64,000 bases of DNA. Origin: Erythroxylum novogranatense (lineage: Eukaryota; Streptophyta; Magnoliopsida; Malpighiales; Erythroxylaceae). Below, in pieces: positions 1 through 13,062 of this stretch (within the stretch, counting starts at the first letter, position 1; every line of letters starts with the position of its first letter). The position numbers and the translations under genes are program-made. Under the pieces are notes generated by a model that was given only the letters and a program-made list of their open reading frames with translations, had not been told where the DNA came from and did not search any database. The stretch covers positions 1,227,501 through 1,291,500 of the forward strand of contig JAIWQS010000236.1 in NCBI GenBank assembly GCA_029891385.1, in the 5' to 3' direction.

Positions 1-1029
1 CAAAATTAAAATTGTATAAACAAATGACAACAGTGAAACTACAATAACAATGAAACATTCTAAGATGTTCATAATCAAATGTCATAACCTAAACCTAATT
101 AATTTTTTTACTAGTGATTGTGAATATGAATTTCAATCTACTTCTAGAGTTTTTGTAGGGAAAACCATAAAGAAAGAAAAACCTTAAATGTGGAACCTTA
201 ATTTGAGCAACTTGTGATCATAGTTTTCCTTACTATAATATTCTTAACTTTTGGCTAGTGGACTTGTCATTATATAGTAGTGTAGTTATAAATAGAGTAT
301 ATAGTTCCATAAGCATGAAATAAGTACCAAACCTAGCCTTCTTACTATTATATAGTCAATAATAAAGAGTGTGATTTAATTTATTCTAATCTTAATAAAA
401 TAAATAGATCAAAATATAACTAGGAACAAAAATTAAGAGGATTGTTTAAATTTAAGAGGATTGTTTGTGAAACATATGCAAAAGTATCTCTTCAATTGTG
501 AAAGTGTAGTTATAAATTTTCGTGTTTTATGATAGATACTATTTGCAAGTGTGAGGAGGAGATAGTTGGAGGAGCCATTGGAAAACAAGAACCAGGTATG
601 ATAACTTATAATATAAAGTTGCTCGATTGTTAATTGTTTTGTTTTCATTCATACTATAGCTATTGAATTTGCTATATGAGATGTCATATTTTGTTCTATG
701 CAATTATGCTAAAGTAAGGATCCTGCATTTATACATAAATAGAGAAATGAAATGTCATATTTTGCTTAATTTTTTTATGACTTTTTTATTGCTCTCTCCC
801 TAGTTGCCCGTATAGTTTATCAAATAATAATACAAATTATACATATTAGCATATGTATAGGAAGCTAAAATTCTTAGATCGTAGTTTATAAAAAATTAGT
901 TTTCTACTTTAACGATTAGCTTTTCTACTACTTCATTTAGATGCGTAGTTAACCTTTCCTCATCCTTCTCTTACTAATATAACAAAATGTTCTCATTGTT
1001 AGATTGAGTTGAAAGGTAATTGTTGCTCT
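1..1029. other. AT-rich left flank, no gene seen
   Basis: No open frame with a recognisable domain is present on either strand. The stretch directly precedes the CACTA transposase remnant, so it may hold that element's subterminal region and left flank. No CACTA-type terminal inverted repeat was found, so the left end of the element is either outside the window or eroded. Confidence 0.5.
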
Positions 1030-3849
1030 ATGGAGAAGAGTTGGATGAACAGTGTAAGGGTTTCTCGTGAATACATTGATGGAGTAAAGATGTTTATGAA
1101 TTTTGTCGCTGGGAAAAAGGGCAAAGAGTGTGACATTTCATACCCTTGTGTACGTTGTATGAATTGTTATAAGAGATCTCAGACAAATGTTTTTTAACAT
1201 TTAATGCAATTCGGCATGGACCAATCATACACCCATTGGGTTTTACATGGTGAAGTGCTAGAATATAGATTTATGCCTAGGGAAGAAAGGTTTGACACTG
1301 CAAATGTTCACATAGTTGGGACGGGCATTGATATTAATGAAGTAAATGGTGATGAGGAGGATGATGGGATGGAAGCTCTGCTTGATGATGTGGGTACTTT
1401 TATAAATGATCATCCAATTAATGAAGGCAGAAGGAGTCTTCCTATAGGCATTGACCATTCTACTATGGGTGGCTTTCATGAATTGTTGAGTAAAGCTGCT
1501 GAAGAGTTGTACGAGGGATGTACGAAGTTTTCAAAGTTGTCTTTTTTTAATGAAGTTACTTCATTTGAAAGTGTACAACAAGTGGAGCAATAAGTCATTT
1601 GACATGTTACTTGCTCTGCTGAAGGATGTATTACAGAATGGTAAATCTTTGCCGAAGTCCTATTATGAAGCAAATCAATTTCTACGGAGCCTAGGCTTGG
1701 GTTATGTGTCGATACATGCATGTAAGTACGATTGTTGCTTATATTGGAAAGAGAATGAGGACTTGGAAAGTTGTCCCCAGTGAGGAGCATCAAGATGGAG
1801 AATTAATGATGGCAGAGGTAAGAAGATACCACATAAAGTATTGCAATACTTTCCATTAACGTCTAGACTACAATGATTATTCATGTCAAGTAAGACCGCT
1901 AAACAAATGACGTGGCATAATGATAGGCCTAAAGGTGACAGTAATAACATGGTTCATCCTTATGATGGAGAAGCTTGGAAGAGCTTTGATGAGCTATATC
2001 CTGAGTTTGCCAGAGAACCACGTAATGTTAGACTAGGGTTAGTAACAGATGGATTCAATCCACATGGTAATTTGTCAATTTCATATAGCGTGTGGCCTGT
2101 TGTTCTCTTAGCATACAATTTACCCCCTTGGATGTGTATGGATGAGTCATTCTATATGCTATCGTTGGTTATTCCAGGTCCGAAAGCGGTCAGTAGAGAC
2201 ATTGACGTGTATATGAGACCACTACTAGATGAGTTAAAGAAGTTATGGGAGGATGGCGTAGATGTTTTTGATGTTTCAAAAGGAGAGAATTTTTGATTGC
2301 ATGCAGCTTTAATGTGGACTATTAATGACTTTCCAGCCTATGGTACTGTTTCTGGGTGGAGCATAAAAGGATACATGGCATGTCCTGTTTGTAACAAGGA
2401 CACTCCTTCTTGTAAGTTAAGAAGTAAGATTAGATACTTAGGCCATCGTCGTTTTCTTCCTTATAATCATCCATGGAGAAAAGGCAAGAAGTTTGATGGC
2501 AAGAGTGATCATCGGTCTATACCTAACTTACCAGATGGAGATGATATGGTGGAACAATTAAGTCATATGTAGAATATATGTTATGGCAAGCACCCAAGCA
2601 ATAAGAGGAGAAGGAGATTGGAAGGAGAGTTTAATTGGAATAAAAAAGTATTCTTTTTGAACTACCATATTGGCATAAGTTAAGATTAAGGCATAACCTT
2701 GATGTCATGCATATAGAAAAGAATATTTGTGATAATATCCTTGAAACTTTGATGAATGTCGAAGGTAAAACCAAAGATACAATCAAGGCTCGGCTTGATT
2801 TGGAAGATATGAATATTCGAAAAGAATTACACTTGATAAGAGCAGCTGATGGAACTATTGTTGGGAAACCTCCAGCATGCTATACAATGTCTTCCGATGA
2901 GAAGAAGAAGTTTTGTGAGTTTGTAAAGCAGGTGAAGTTTCCAGATGGTTACGCATCCAATATATCTAGATGTGTTAATGTGGATGAAAGGAAGATTACT
3001 GGACTTAAGTCTCATAATTGTCATGTATTGTTACAAAGCATTCTACCATTAGGAACGCATTCTATCTTGAACAAAGATGTGACAGGTGTTTTTTGGAATT
3101 GGGGACTTCTTCATGAATTTGTAGACAAAGTCTAAATAAGGATCAGTCTGAGAATATGTGTCATGAGATAACTTTAATCTTATGCAAGCTTGAAATGATA
3201 TACCCACCGGCGTTCTTTGATGTGATGGTACCTTTGGCTATTCATTTGCCAAATGAAGCCTTACTTGGTGGACCGGTTATGTATAGATGGATGTATCCAA
3301 TTGAGAGGTATTATTTACATTGATTAGATTACTTTACAAAGTTAAGTAAATAGTGACCTATCTAATTATAGTTAAGCATTTGTTCAGATTCTTAGGTACA
3401 CTAAAGGGATTTATTAGAAATAAAGCACGTCCAGAAGGGTCAATTGCAGAAACGTATGTTGTTAAAGAGTGCATGACGTTCTATTCAATGTATTTGAAAG
3501 GAATTGAAACCAACTTCAACGTGCCAGAGCGAATCAATGATATGGTTGATGGTAGTGACATATCGGTATTCTTTCAACAATGTAAGCCAATTGGTGCTGC
3601 CAAAACAATTGCTCTTCCTACAAATGAGCTAGAGATTGCACATTGGTATGTGCTTATGAATTGTCATGAGATTAAGCCCTTTATTGAGTAAGTTTTTCAA
3701 ACCTTTTGTCAAATTAAGATATGTCATAAGTTAAGATATCTCATATAATATTGATTGACTTTATGATGACCCATAGTGAGCACATGGATGAACTGAGGCA
3801 ACAGGGTCCATTGCATGTTGATAGGAGACATAGAGAGCAATTTTGTTCA
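1030..3849 (+). pseudogene. CACTA (En/Spm) TNP2-type transposase, 5' part, decayed
   Basis: This is the N-terminal and central part of a CACTA transposase. The first in-frame ATG is at 1030. It opens with a transposase-associated domain (W..S.R.S.EY..GV and C..C.NC, about 1030-1190). The TNP2/Transposase_21 core follows at about 1560-2570 (LP.SYYEA, IHAC..DC.LYW, KQMTWH, CPVC). A DUF4218-like segment lies at about 2700-3690 (MHIEKN, PIER, GSIAE). In-frame stops lie at 1195, 1781, 1874, 2294 and 2570, with frame changes near 1565 and between 2572 and 2707, so it cannot make protein. Two GT-AG introns fit the family alignment: 3308-3387 and 3688-3776. The gene breaks at 3849, where a solo LTR has inserted, and resumes at 13063. 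Confidence 0.88.
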
Positions 3850-6146
3850 TGTTGGACCCCGAATCTTTTAGTAAGCTAAGGCTATTAAATGAGAATTTTT
3901 TATGATTATTCATGAGTAAAGAAATTAGGAATTTAAGAAATTGAAAAGAAATGGAAAAGATGGTTTAGATACAGGGTGGATTGCATGAGAAATATTAGAA
4001 GTGAAAAGCTAGAAAATGTAAGTTCATTGAGCATGTTGTGGTGTTTCAGCCATAAGTTGATCTATAGTTATCCAAATGAGATGATTCTTGATTTGGATTA
4101 AATTAGAGACATAAGGCTACCAGTTGTATGAAGACATTAAGTTCTAATTTGATTGTTAAGAAGGTCAATTTTAGGATGGAAATCATATGTAGGAAAATGT
4201 TTTAATATAAGAACAGTATGAAATGTTGGTAAATAACTCTTAGGATATGAAACTAAATTGAATAATTTTGGGTGTCCTTATGAAATTAAGACAATGAGGA
4301 ACAATTTTCTAGAAGGAAGTTTTGTCAAATTCCTTCAATTTCATGATTAGAAAATGTCTTGATCTTTGGAGAAAATTAAGTTTGAATTAAATGAATTTTA
4401 ATGTCTTACTAAAGTATTTTATGAAATTAATTAGCATGTTAATGGGATTTAATTAACATGTTAATTTGACTAAGATCATATGGCATGAATTAAGTGTATT
4501 AAGGTGGTAAATAGCATTGAGAGCAAAATGGGAAGACAACTTAAGTCATTTGTGTTGCAAGGCCATTCATTAAGGGCATTATGTGTAGCACCCCCTTATC
4601 ATAGAGTACCCACCGAAACGCTCGTAGGTCATTCCGGTACATATCCTACGATAAGAGACCACTACTGACAACCACTACTAACTCCCCATGGCATCACAAT
4701 AATAAAACAGTAATAAGAAATTGGTAACTTTTTAAAACCAAAGCAGTATTTCATTTCATTTCATCAAACTCAAGAATCTACAAACCGTCAAGATTTTCAG
4801 ATGCATACATGTTCAAACACTTTACACTAAGTACCATACTGATGAGGTGCAAATAACGGTTCTACTACAAGTCTCCAAAAGAAAGCCCACTGACCGGCCT
4901 TTGAGCCATAGCCTCTCGCCAATCCGATGTACAAGGCTCTACATCCGAGGGAGCTATCGATCACGCAATCACGAAAAATAGATTGCAATTTTGGATGAGT
5001 CTGCGAACTCGATGAGGAACCATCATCGATGGTTCTCCCAATTCATGCATCACACAAGCATGTTACAGTCACAATGATAATGATAATATAGTCACACGAT
5101 CAATCTTACGATCCACATTACTAGTATCACGATCCGCGAATCTGAAACACGGTAGTCATATAGTCCGTCCGTCGTAGAGTAAAAACTATTTCGGATAAGC
5201 ATTCCAGTATGCAATGCATGTGACTCTTTCCACTTACATTTCGATATTGTGACCGAGCGCTTAAACAATGTCAGTGATCAGTAGATGCGTCTAGGGAGGA
5301 TTATCTCCCTTCGAGCTCTAGGCTCGTTTTCAATATCAGTAGCGACTCGATTTACAATTATTCTTTATCAGTTTATGCATCTATGGATGAATGCATATGC
5401 CCAATTACACATCCCATAAACAGTTAATAATTCACAGTCAATTAACAATCAGTATCTCACAAGTAATCACTATTGAATTCACAAGTAATCCACGTAATCC
5501 CGATAGAGGTAAACAAATTACATTAAACACATAGATTGAGATAACCACCTAGGTTACTCACTATTACTAGAGCTAATGCCGGAAGTCTCTGCGATGTCGG
5601 TTGAGCGGCGCTCCAATTGGGCCTCTATAAGAATCAAAGAAGATAATAGTCACTACTTATCTCGTCCGAACTAGTAATGATGCACATGTAGGTGAAAATG
5701 CATGTTCATGATATTCCCGGCCTTAATCCAATATTTTTCATAAAAAAAATCCGTATAAAAATTAGAAATCTAACGGCCTTGTGATTACTCAATTCGGACC
5801 TCTATAGGTCTAAAAATAAATAAAACGATGACCAAAGAATCATTAACCGGACCCACGTCAATTTTCCGTCCATAAATTCCCAATTTCTCATAACAATGAA
5901 ATTAACCCCCTGTTTGGAAAGCCCTGAATTGAATTCAATCATGGGATTGAATTCGATTCAGCTGTTTGGAACAATAGAAAATCTAAGAATTCAATCCCGC
6001 ATGAGTTGAATCCCTCCTCTCTTTGTTATTTCAATTCACATTATTATTCGCGTGAATTGAAATCATAAGATCTTGGATTCGCTTCTAGCGCCTCTTCTCC
6101 TCATCTCCAAAGTCCAACCTTTCCTTTTCCTTTTAATAACAATAAC

Positions 6147-6159
<13 letters not shown>

Positions 6160-6240
<81 letters not shown>
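6160..6240. repeat. (TTA)n microsatellite
   Basis: About 27 uninterrupted TTA/ATT triplets inside the MITE. The strand complement of this repeat appears at 6735-6842, so the two tracts could pair into a long hairpin. Confidence 0.95.
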
Positions 6241-6241
<1 letters not shown>

Positions 6242-6734
6242 GGAAAAATAATCGGACTAATAATATAAATAATAATAATAATAATTTATTTACATAATAA
6301 TAATAAAACTATAATTTCAAAATGAAATTATATAATTTATTTACTTATAAGTTTATATAATATAAATGAAATTAATTAAAATAATTTATTATCAAGTTTA
6401 TATAATTTATTTATATAAAACTATTAAACAAAATATAAGTTTATATAATATAAGTTTATATAATTTATTTATATAAACTATTAAGTTTATATAATTTATT
6501 TATATTATTACATTATCTTCAAAATATATAAATTAAAAAATAGATTTATTAATTAAAATAATTATTAAATAAATATGAAGTTTTAGATAAAAAGTTTAAT
6601 TTTAAAATTTTTATTTAATTTAATTAATAATTTATTAATAAATATTATATAAGAGATTAAAATAAATTTAATCTCTTAAATTAATTAATTTTAAGTTTAT
6701 ATAAAGTTTATATTATTATTATCATTACTAAAGG

Positions 6735-6844
<110 letters not shown>

Positions 6845-7043
6845 CCATATATAATATCAATTACATTAATGAATTATTAACTTCAATTTATATTTGATTT
6901 AATAACTAAAATAATTTAAAAATAGTAAGTTTAAATAAAAGCGTTAATTTTTACAATGTTTCATTTATATATATTGTTAAATTATCTTCAAAATATAAAC
7001 TTCAATTTATATTTGATTTAATAATTAAAATAATTTAAATAAA

Positions 7044-7345
7044 TATTACTTTTTAGATAAGAAGATAATTTTAACATGTTTCATTTTATTTAATTAATAA
7101 TTTATTAATAAATATTATATAAGAGATTAAAATAAATTTAATTAATTAAAAAAGCAAGCTCATGAGACAATGAGGAATAGCTGTCCCCTCATGAACTGGT
7201 CCTAACTTCCTCTTTTATATATATATATATTTTTAATTAATTAAATTTATTTTAATCTCTTATATAATATTTATTAATATATTCTTACTTAAATTAAATG
7301 AAACATTTTAAAATTATCTTCTTATCTAAAACGTAATATTTATTT
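7044..7345. repeat. Inverted repeat (foldback) inside the MITE
   Basis: A segment of about 100 bp at 7044-7146 (containing TATATAAGAGATTAAAATAA) recurs as its reverse complement at 7228-7345. The roughly 75-bp spacer carries the non-AT-rich stretch CTCATGAGACAATGAGG. A related copy of the arm also lies at 6560-6670. The structure predicts a stable hairpin transcript. Confidence 0.75.
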
Positions 7346-7817
7346 AAATTATTTTAATTATTACATCAAATATAAAATGAAGTTTATATATTTTGAAGAT
7401 AATTTAATAATATATTAAATGAAATTATATTAGAAAAATAAAGATCACTAATTTTATAATAATTTTATTTTGGATAATATTATTTTTACTCAAGAGTTAA
7501 TGTGTCATATGAAATAATTGAATTAAATTATAATTTTAATGGATTTGTTCCAAAAGTGTAATTGAATTCAATTAATATCTTGGATTTGTTCCAAGCGGTG
7601 TAATTGAATTCAATTATAATATTACTAGATTTGTTCCAAAGTGTAAATTGAATTCAATCCCAACTTCATTAATGTAATTGAATTCAATTCAATAATGAAT
7701 TCAATTCGATGGTTTCCAAACAGCCCGTAAACCTTTCACGAATCCGATGCCTCAAGAATCAGGTCAATCGGACGTCGGACGGAAAAGTTATAAGCCAAAG
7801 AAGGAAAATATATGATC

Positions 7818-7917
7818 CTAGTCGACTTGCTTAAGAATCCTAGTCGACTTATGCTACTGTAGTATGTACAAGTGGAACTTATATGGGATGCAAGTCGACT
7901 TATGCTATCTGATAGCA
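7818..7917. repeat. GTCGAC repeat cassette in LTR-derived sequence
   Basis: TAGTCGACTT or AAGTCGACTT occurs three times (near 7819, 7843 and 7892), each next to CTTAAG/TATGCT variants. It lies between the 'TTATAACTTTTCCGTCCGACG' module and a 'GAGTTATG'-type module. Other LTR families carry their own repeat cassette in the same setting. Confidence 0.7.
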
Positions 7918-9536
7918 GATCTGAAACAAAGCGCTCCGACATCCCAACTTACACAGGGCATAACTCCTACTCGGACTCCAAATTGGACAAACTTGGTGTT
8001 TATTTTATAGAGAAAGAGAGTTTTACAAGTTTTATGAAGGACATAAAAGCCAATTTCACCTCTAAGGGTATCAAAAATGCAATTAAAGTTACTGCCCTCA
8101 CAATGCCTCTCAAAACAGTGCAACATTTTGTCAAAACAGTGCAACAGTTTATAAAATCCGTAACTTTCCAGTTCCTCAGTCAAAAATTACACAATAAATG
8201 TGCACAGACAGATCCCAATGTTATCTACAACTTTCATGAACAACCTGAAATCAAATTCATTTGCCAACCGAAACCTACTTCCCATTTTGATATCTCCATT
8301 GATTTCTCCTTCGTTCCTCCAAAACTCAGAGTTCTTCTACTTGTAACCAAGTTATTTTCTTGCCATGATGATGATATACTTGCAGGGGGTTAGAAGAAGT
8401 GGTTAGAAAGAATAGTTAAGAAAGAATTGAAGAGAATAGAAGAGTGGAAGCTTAAGTAGGTAAGTGTTTAAGTTAAGTTTTAATGATGTGTTAATTATGA
8501 AGTTAAATGACATGGTAGTTAGAAGCATTTAAGGGGAGTTATGGTGTGTTTATTATGTTTATTGATGCTTTAAATTGATGACAATTATTGCTTGAATTGG
8601 TGGGTATAAGGCTAAGGTGATGTATGACTTGAAAGTAGGATGATTGAAGTGTTTTTTAGCTTGATTTTGATTGAATATTGATGACTAATTTTGCATAGAA
8701 ATTAAGAGGTTAATTCTGCAAAATTTTGACCATTGGTCTAAGTTAATGTATGAGTGACCTGGGTACTGATTTTGTGTCCAATAGAGATGCTTATAGTAGT
8801 AGAAGTTCAATTGGTATGATAGGAGATGTAATTGAGTAGTAAAGCTGAAAATTGATTTTTAACCTACTGTACTGTTTTGAGCATAACTCATTGTGTGGTT
8901 ACGCAAATGAGCTGAGGTTTTTCCAAATGAAACTTTGGTTTGTTGGCTACATTTTTGTGTGAAATAGGTCTTGTCTAATTTTAGCCTTAAGGGGTTGAAA
9001 TTTGTCTTGGAAAGTTACTGCTGGGACTTATGTGAACAGTATCCGGATTGTTGACCTAGGAGTTTTGATGATTTTTCTAAATTAATTGAGAAGGAATGAT
9101 GGAAAATGGTCTAAATGAAAGTTGAAGCCTATTAAGTTAGCTTTCCATTCCCACTAATTTTGCAATTTTTAGATATGTATATTGGGAGATATGCACTATG
9201 GACTGTTGACTGGAAAAATACAATTTGGTGGAACCTAGACTAAGTGTGGATTTGATGTACATTCTGATTAGAAGCAATTTTAACAATTTCTGTGAATTGA
9301 ATTGGCTTGAGTGATCTTATGAAGAGTTGTACAGGAAACATTTATCTTGAAAATGGTATATAGCATGTAATTGTTGGAGATCAGATGTGGGAGTAATGAA
9401 TTTTCACAACTGTACTGCATGAGGTTATTCGATCACGCCTGATCAATAACTTGCATAACAGCTTTAAAATTGTTAGAGATCGAATTGGATTTGAGTTCTT
9501 CATGAAAATTTAAGTATGAGATCTTATCTTTTCAGG

Positions 9537-10005
9537 GGCTCAATGGTAAGAGGGGTGCACTTAAAGTGCAACAAAATCTTGAGGTCTTGGGTTCGAGTCG
9601 TGGACTCACCCTTGACCAAAGAGGACAATACCTGGAGTGACGGTGGTAGAGGCCGGGCTCTACATTAAAAGGCACCTTTTAATGTAGGGTCCGTGAACTT
9701 TAACCGCGTGACCACTACTGTAGAGCCCGACCTCATCCGCCATCACTCCGGTATTGTCTTCTGCAGTCAGGGTGAGTCACGGCTCGAACTCAGACTCAAA
9801 TTTTTGTTCTTTAAGAACACGCCTCTTATCATTAACCAATTGGCTCAATGGTAAGAGGCGTGTTCTTAAAGAACAGCAAAACCTTGAGGTCTTGGGTTCG
9901 AGCCGTGGCTCACCCTTGACCAGAGAGGACAATATCTGGAGTGATGGCGGTAGAGGCCGGGTTCTACTGTAGTGGTCGCGTGGCCAAAGTTCACGGACCC
10001 TACAT
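9537..10005. repeat. SINE-like foldback with tRNA-type A and B boxes
   Basis: Three related copies of a unit of about 130 bp are present: plus strand 9537-9665, minus strand about 9682-9838 and plus strand about 9842-9970. Each starts GGCTCAATGGTAAGAG (fits a pol III A box) and has GGGTTCGAGCCG or GGGTTCGAGTCG (fits a B box) about 50 bp on. The second and third copies form a palindrome with arms of about 160 bp, centred on CCAATTGG near 9839 and bounded by ATGTAGGGTCC and its complement GGACCCTACAT. A perfect small palindrome, CATTAAAAGG/CACCTTTTAATG, lies at 9663-9684. It does not fold as a functional tRNA. Family assignment is by promoter motifs only. Confidence 0.65.
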
Positions 10006-10211
10006 TATGGGCAAAAGACATGTGGGCTTGGTATATAAGGAATGAGAGTCACGAAAATTAGAAGAAAAAGAAGAAAATAGAGAAGAGAAGGAGAGATGTC
10101 CTGGAGGAGAAGAAGAAAGCGAAGAGGAGAGAAAGAAGAGAAGAAGAGAAGGAAATCCAAGAGAAAGGGAAGGAATTTCGTGGAACAAGGAGAGGAATCA
10201 AGCTTTCTAAG

Positions 10212-11359
10212 GTAAGTTCTCCCACTTTTCATCTTCTTTGTTGAGAAATGGTTAGGGTTTGTTCATGGAGAAGTTCTAGAGAGAGAAAGTTAAAAGGAAG
10301 AAGAAGATGGTGAAATCCTTTAGAGTTTTGGGTTTCTAAGCTAGATTTGAAGTTTTCTAACCCACATGAACCATGGATGGGTTAGATTAGAGCTTGATTA
10401 GGGAGCTTGATTAGGGTTTATGGAATTTATGTGATAAGTAGGGAAATTTGGGGGTTTTCCAAATTTAATGGAAATTTATGGAATTTTGTTTATGTTAAGG
10501 CTATTAAAGACCTTTCCAAAGGCAAGAAGAAGGAAGCCATTGATTTTGGATTTCCAAAAACAAGCAAGGATTTTTAAGGTGGGTTTTATGTTTATAGTTG
10601 AATAATGGGCCATTGATATATTTTCAAAATCAAGAAGATAAATGATTTCAAATTCATTATTTTAAATGCTTTGAAATTTTTACAATTGATGCATTTATTG
10701 TTTGAATGCTTGAGAACCTTTTGTGAATTTGGTTGAATAAATGATGAAATGATGGATGCTTACGTTTAGATGAATTGAGAAATGATGATGAATTTGCATA
10801 TGGAATGTTACATGCTCATGAAAGGATTCATGAAAATTGCATGATTTATGAAAAACAAGAATTTCAAGAGTTTTTCCATTTGGGGCAATCATTTTTTTTC
10901 AAGAGCATGATTACATGTTATGTGGGTTCGCCATAGTCCCTCAAGAACTATCACGTGCACGTCGACCCAAGAAAAGCCTTCTCCCGGCTGCTCGCAAGTA
11001 GGACGGAGTTCCTTTTAGGACTCCCTTATGTGTACGACTACACAAGGCCATTTTATAGAATTGTGTAGTCATCGTGTGTATTAGACTTGCCAAACCATTA
11101 TGATGTGTTAGATGTTGTGTTATGTGATTGAATTGTGACAAGTTCACTGCATTCATGGTTTTATGCACTTTTGAAAAAAAAATAACGAATGGTGATTTTA
11201 AGCATATGACAAGAATCTTGAAAGAAATATGTGTTTTATTACTCAAAAAGGAAGTTTTCATGATAAAGAACTTTTGAACAGTTTTTGCTTGTTATTTAGT
11301 TATAAGCATATTACCTACTGAGCTTCCAAGCTCACCCCACTCTTTTCCCCCATCTCTAG
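10212..11359 (+). other. Predicted leader intron inside the solo LTR
   Basis: A strong donor-like sequence, CTAAG|GTAAGT, follows the purine-rich leader, and the acceptor-like CATCTCTAG precedes GTTTTTTAGC. The same donor/acceptor pairing recurs in the other LTR families here. It is inferred from consensus only. Confidence 0.4.
10951..11032 (+). promoter_or_regulatory. Conserved LTR box (CACGTGCACGTCGAC ... CCCGGCTGC)
   Basis: TCACGTGCACGTCGACC is followed by AGCCTTCTCCCGGCTGCTCG, GGAGTTCCTTTTAGGACTCC (an inverted repeat) and a TGTGTAC/GACTACACAAGG hairpin. Closely similar blocks lie at 19743-19846, 28041-28146 and, on the minus strand, 51212-51248, in LTRs that otherwise differ. CACGTG is a G-box core. 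Whether the block acts as DNA or RNA is not known. Confidence 0.65.
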
Positions 11360-12106
11360 GTTTTTTAGCAAGAAATCAAGTGGAAGTGGATCAAGGCACC
11401 AATTGCATGTTTTGGTTGTGTTTGGAAAAAAATGAATGTAAATAAGGCTTTAGTTGTAGGTTAAGAATTATTGGAATGTGTATGTTATGTAATTTGGATA
11501 TTGATATAGATGTTGTAAATTGGCTGGGAAATGCCAATGAAATTGTAAAAACTCTTGATGCATGATGTTAATGCAATATGGATTGGTATATGAATATGAA
11601 TTATGTATTGTGTATGATGATGTGGGTTGAAATTAGATGCAAATGGATAAGTTTATCCTTTTGAGTTAAGGAATGACATATTGTTATATATGTAAATGAA
11701 TGGTTATGATGAACGTTGTTGAATGTAAGAAATCTTATGAATTGGGGTTAATGTGAAGAGTAAAAATGAAATGAAGTTGAAATATGACTCATCATGGATG
11801 AGCTTAGATTGAAATTAAGTAGAATTGAAGAAGTAAATCAATTGAATTAAGGGATTTGAATATGAGTTGCCTTTGCTTGGAATTGAAATGTTATGGTAAA
11901 GAGGGATTGAGAATTGATATGAATGTGTAGCTTTGATGAAGCAATTGAGAGAAGATTTGAGAAATTGATGAAATAAGATTAATGGTTGAGTTACAAGGAA
12001 GTGATTTTGCATGATAAGAAATGAAAATTATAAAGTGTATAGGTATATACGGTGTTAGGATGAAGTTTGAAGCATTGGAGATGCTTCAAAGAAGGTTTGG
12101 GACACT

Positions 12107-12305
12107 TTGCCCCGTATGTGTCCGTTAAACGGACATACAAGTCCACTTAACAGACCTTCTCTGATGGTTTTGGACACTTTGGGCAGTGTGTGTCCGTTAA
12201 ACGGATATGGATGTCCGTTTAACGGACTGTCTCAGGTGAAAATGGACAGTTTGGCCAGTCCATGTCCGTTAAACGGAAATGCATGTCCGTTTAACGGACA
12301 GCCTC
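12107..12305. repeat. Palindromic minisatellite, TCCGTTTAACGGA units
   Basis: Three tandem units of about 64 bp, each with two copies of the 13-bp dyad TCCGTTAAACGGA or TCCGTTTAACGGA separated by about 12-15 bp. The unit frame is 'ATGGACACTTTGGGCAGT..TGTCCGTTAAACGGA'. One dyad of the first unit is degraded (CCACTTAACAGAC). It lies just upstream of the 350-bp block shared with the 18594-30373 element. Confidence 0.85.
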
Positions 12306-13062
12306 GGGTCAACTTTAGTAATTTGCATTTTTGACCAGTTTTAAGGCCGAATATCGTTTTGAGGTCTCTAATACGAGTTGTAGATCTTGATGTTATCTTT
12401 CCAATGACATAATAACGAAGGCATTTGGATATTTGTAGAAAACTTTATGGCAATCGCTCCAAAGTATGTTCAAATCAATTTTGGGGAATGAACATGGTAT
12501 ACTCTTTTGATCATAACTCCCTCATCAGACCTCCAATTGAGGTGATTCTTAAGGCAATGGTTTTCTAAGACATGTAGATACCTCTCCATAAAATGTTGTA
12601 GCCTTTGGAGATGATTTGAGGAAATTTGTACTAGAACAAGTAAGAGGTCGGTTAGGAGAGCATGATTAGGGTTTGTGCACGTTTTAGTATTTTGATGATA
12701 TCTTGAGCTATAAAGCTCCAATTGAAGTGATTCTTGCTTTAAAACGAACAAGAGATATATAGCTATGATTTCTATGAAGAATTCAAAAGAATTTAAGATG
12801 TTCAGTCTTCCAAATTTGGTGCACAAATAGAAGAAATGAGGTTAAGCATAATGATTATTTTGTTTGGGCACACCGCGGAAGTTATTGTAAGTGAATTTTG
12901 GATTGTTATAAGCATGAAGATAAATTGATGATGTCTAAATGGATTAAGAATGAAAAAAAATTAACCCTCCAAGGTTATGTTCACACTCCCGTTTCATGAT
13001 CCAGAATAAGCAAGGCTTCATAAGTAAGCAAGAGAGTTGGGTTCCGGTAACGGGATCAAACA

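Noticed and set aside
1..1000. CACTA left terminal inverted repeat
   Set aside because: No CACTA-G/A-type terminus with a matching right end could be found.
6073..6297. Poly-leucine ORF
   Set aside because: It is a translation of the TTA microsatellite.
7872..8393. 173-codon open frame
   Set aside because: Its sequence is the complement of LTR modules seen elsewhere; no domain, and codon pattern follows the LTR text.
9842..9912. tRNA gene
   Set aside because: A and B box motifs are present, but the segment does not form acceptor and anticodon stems; it is a repeated SINE-like unit.
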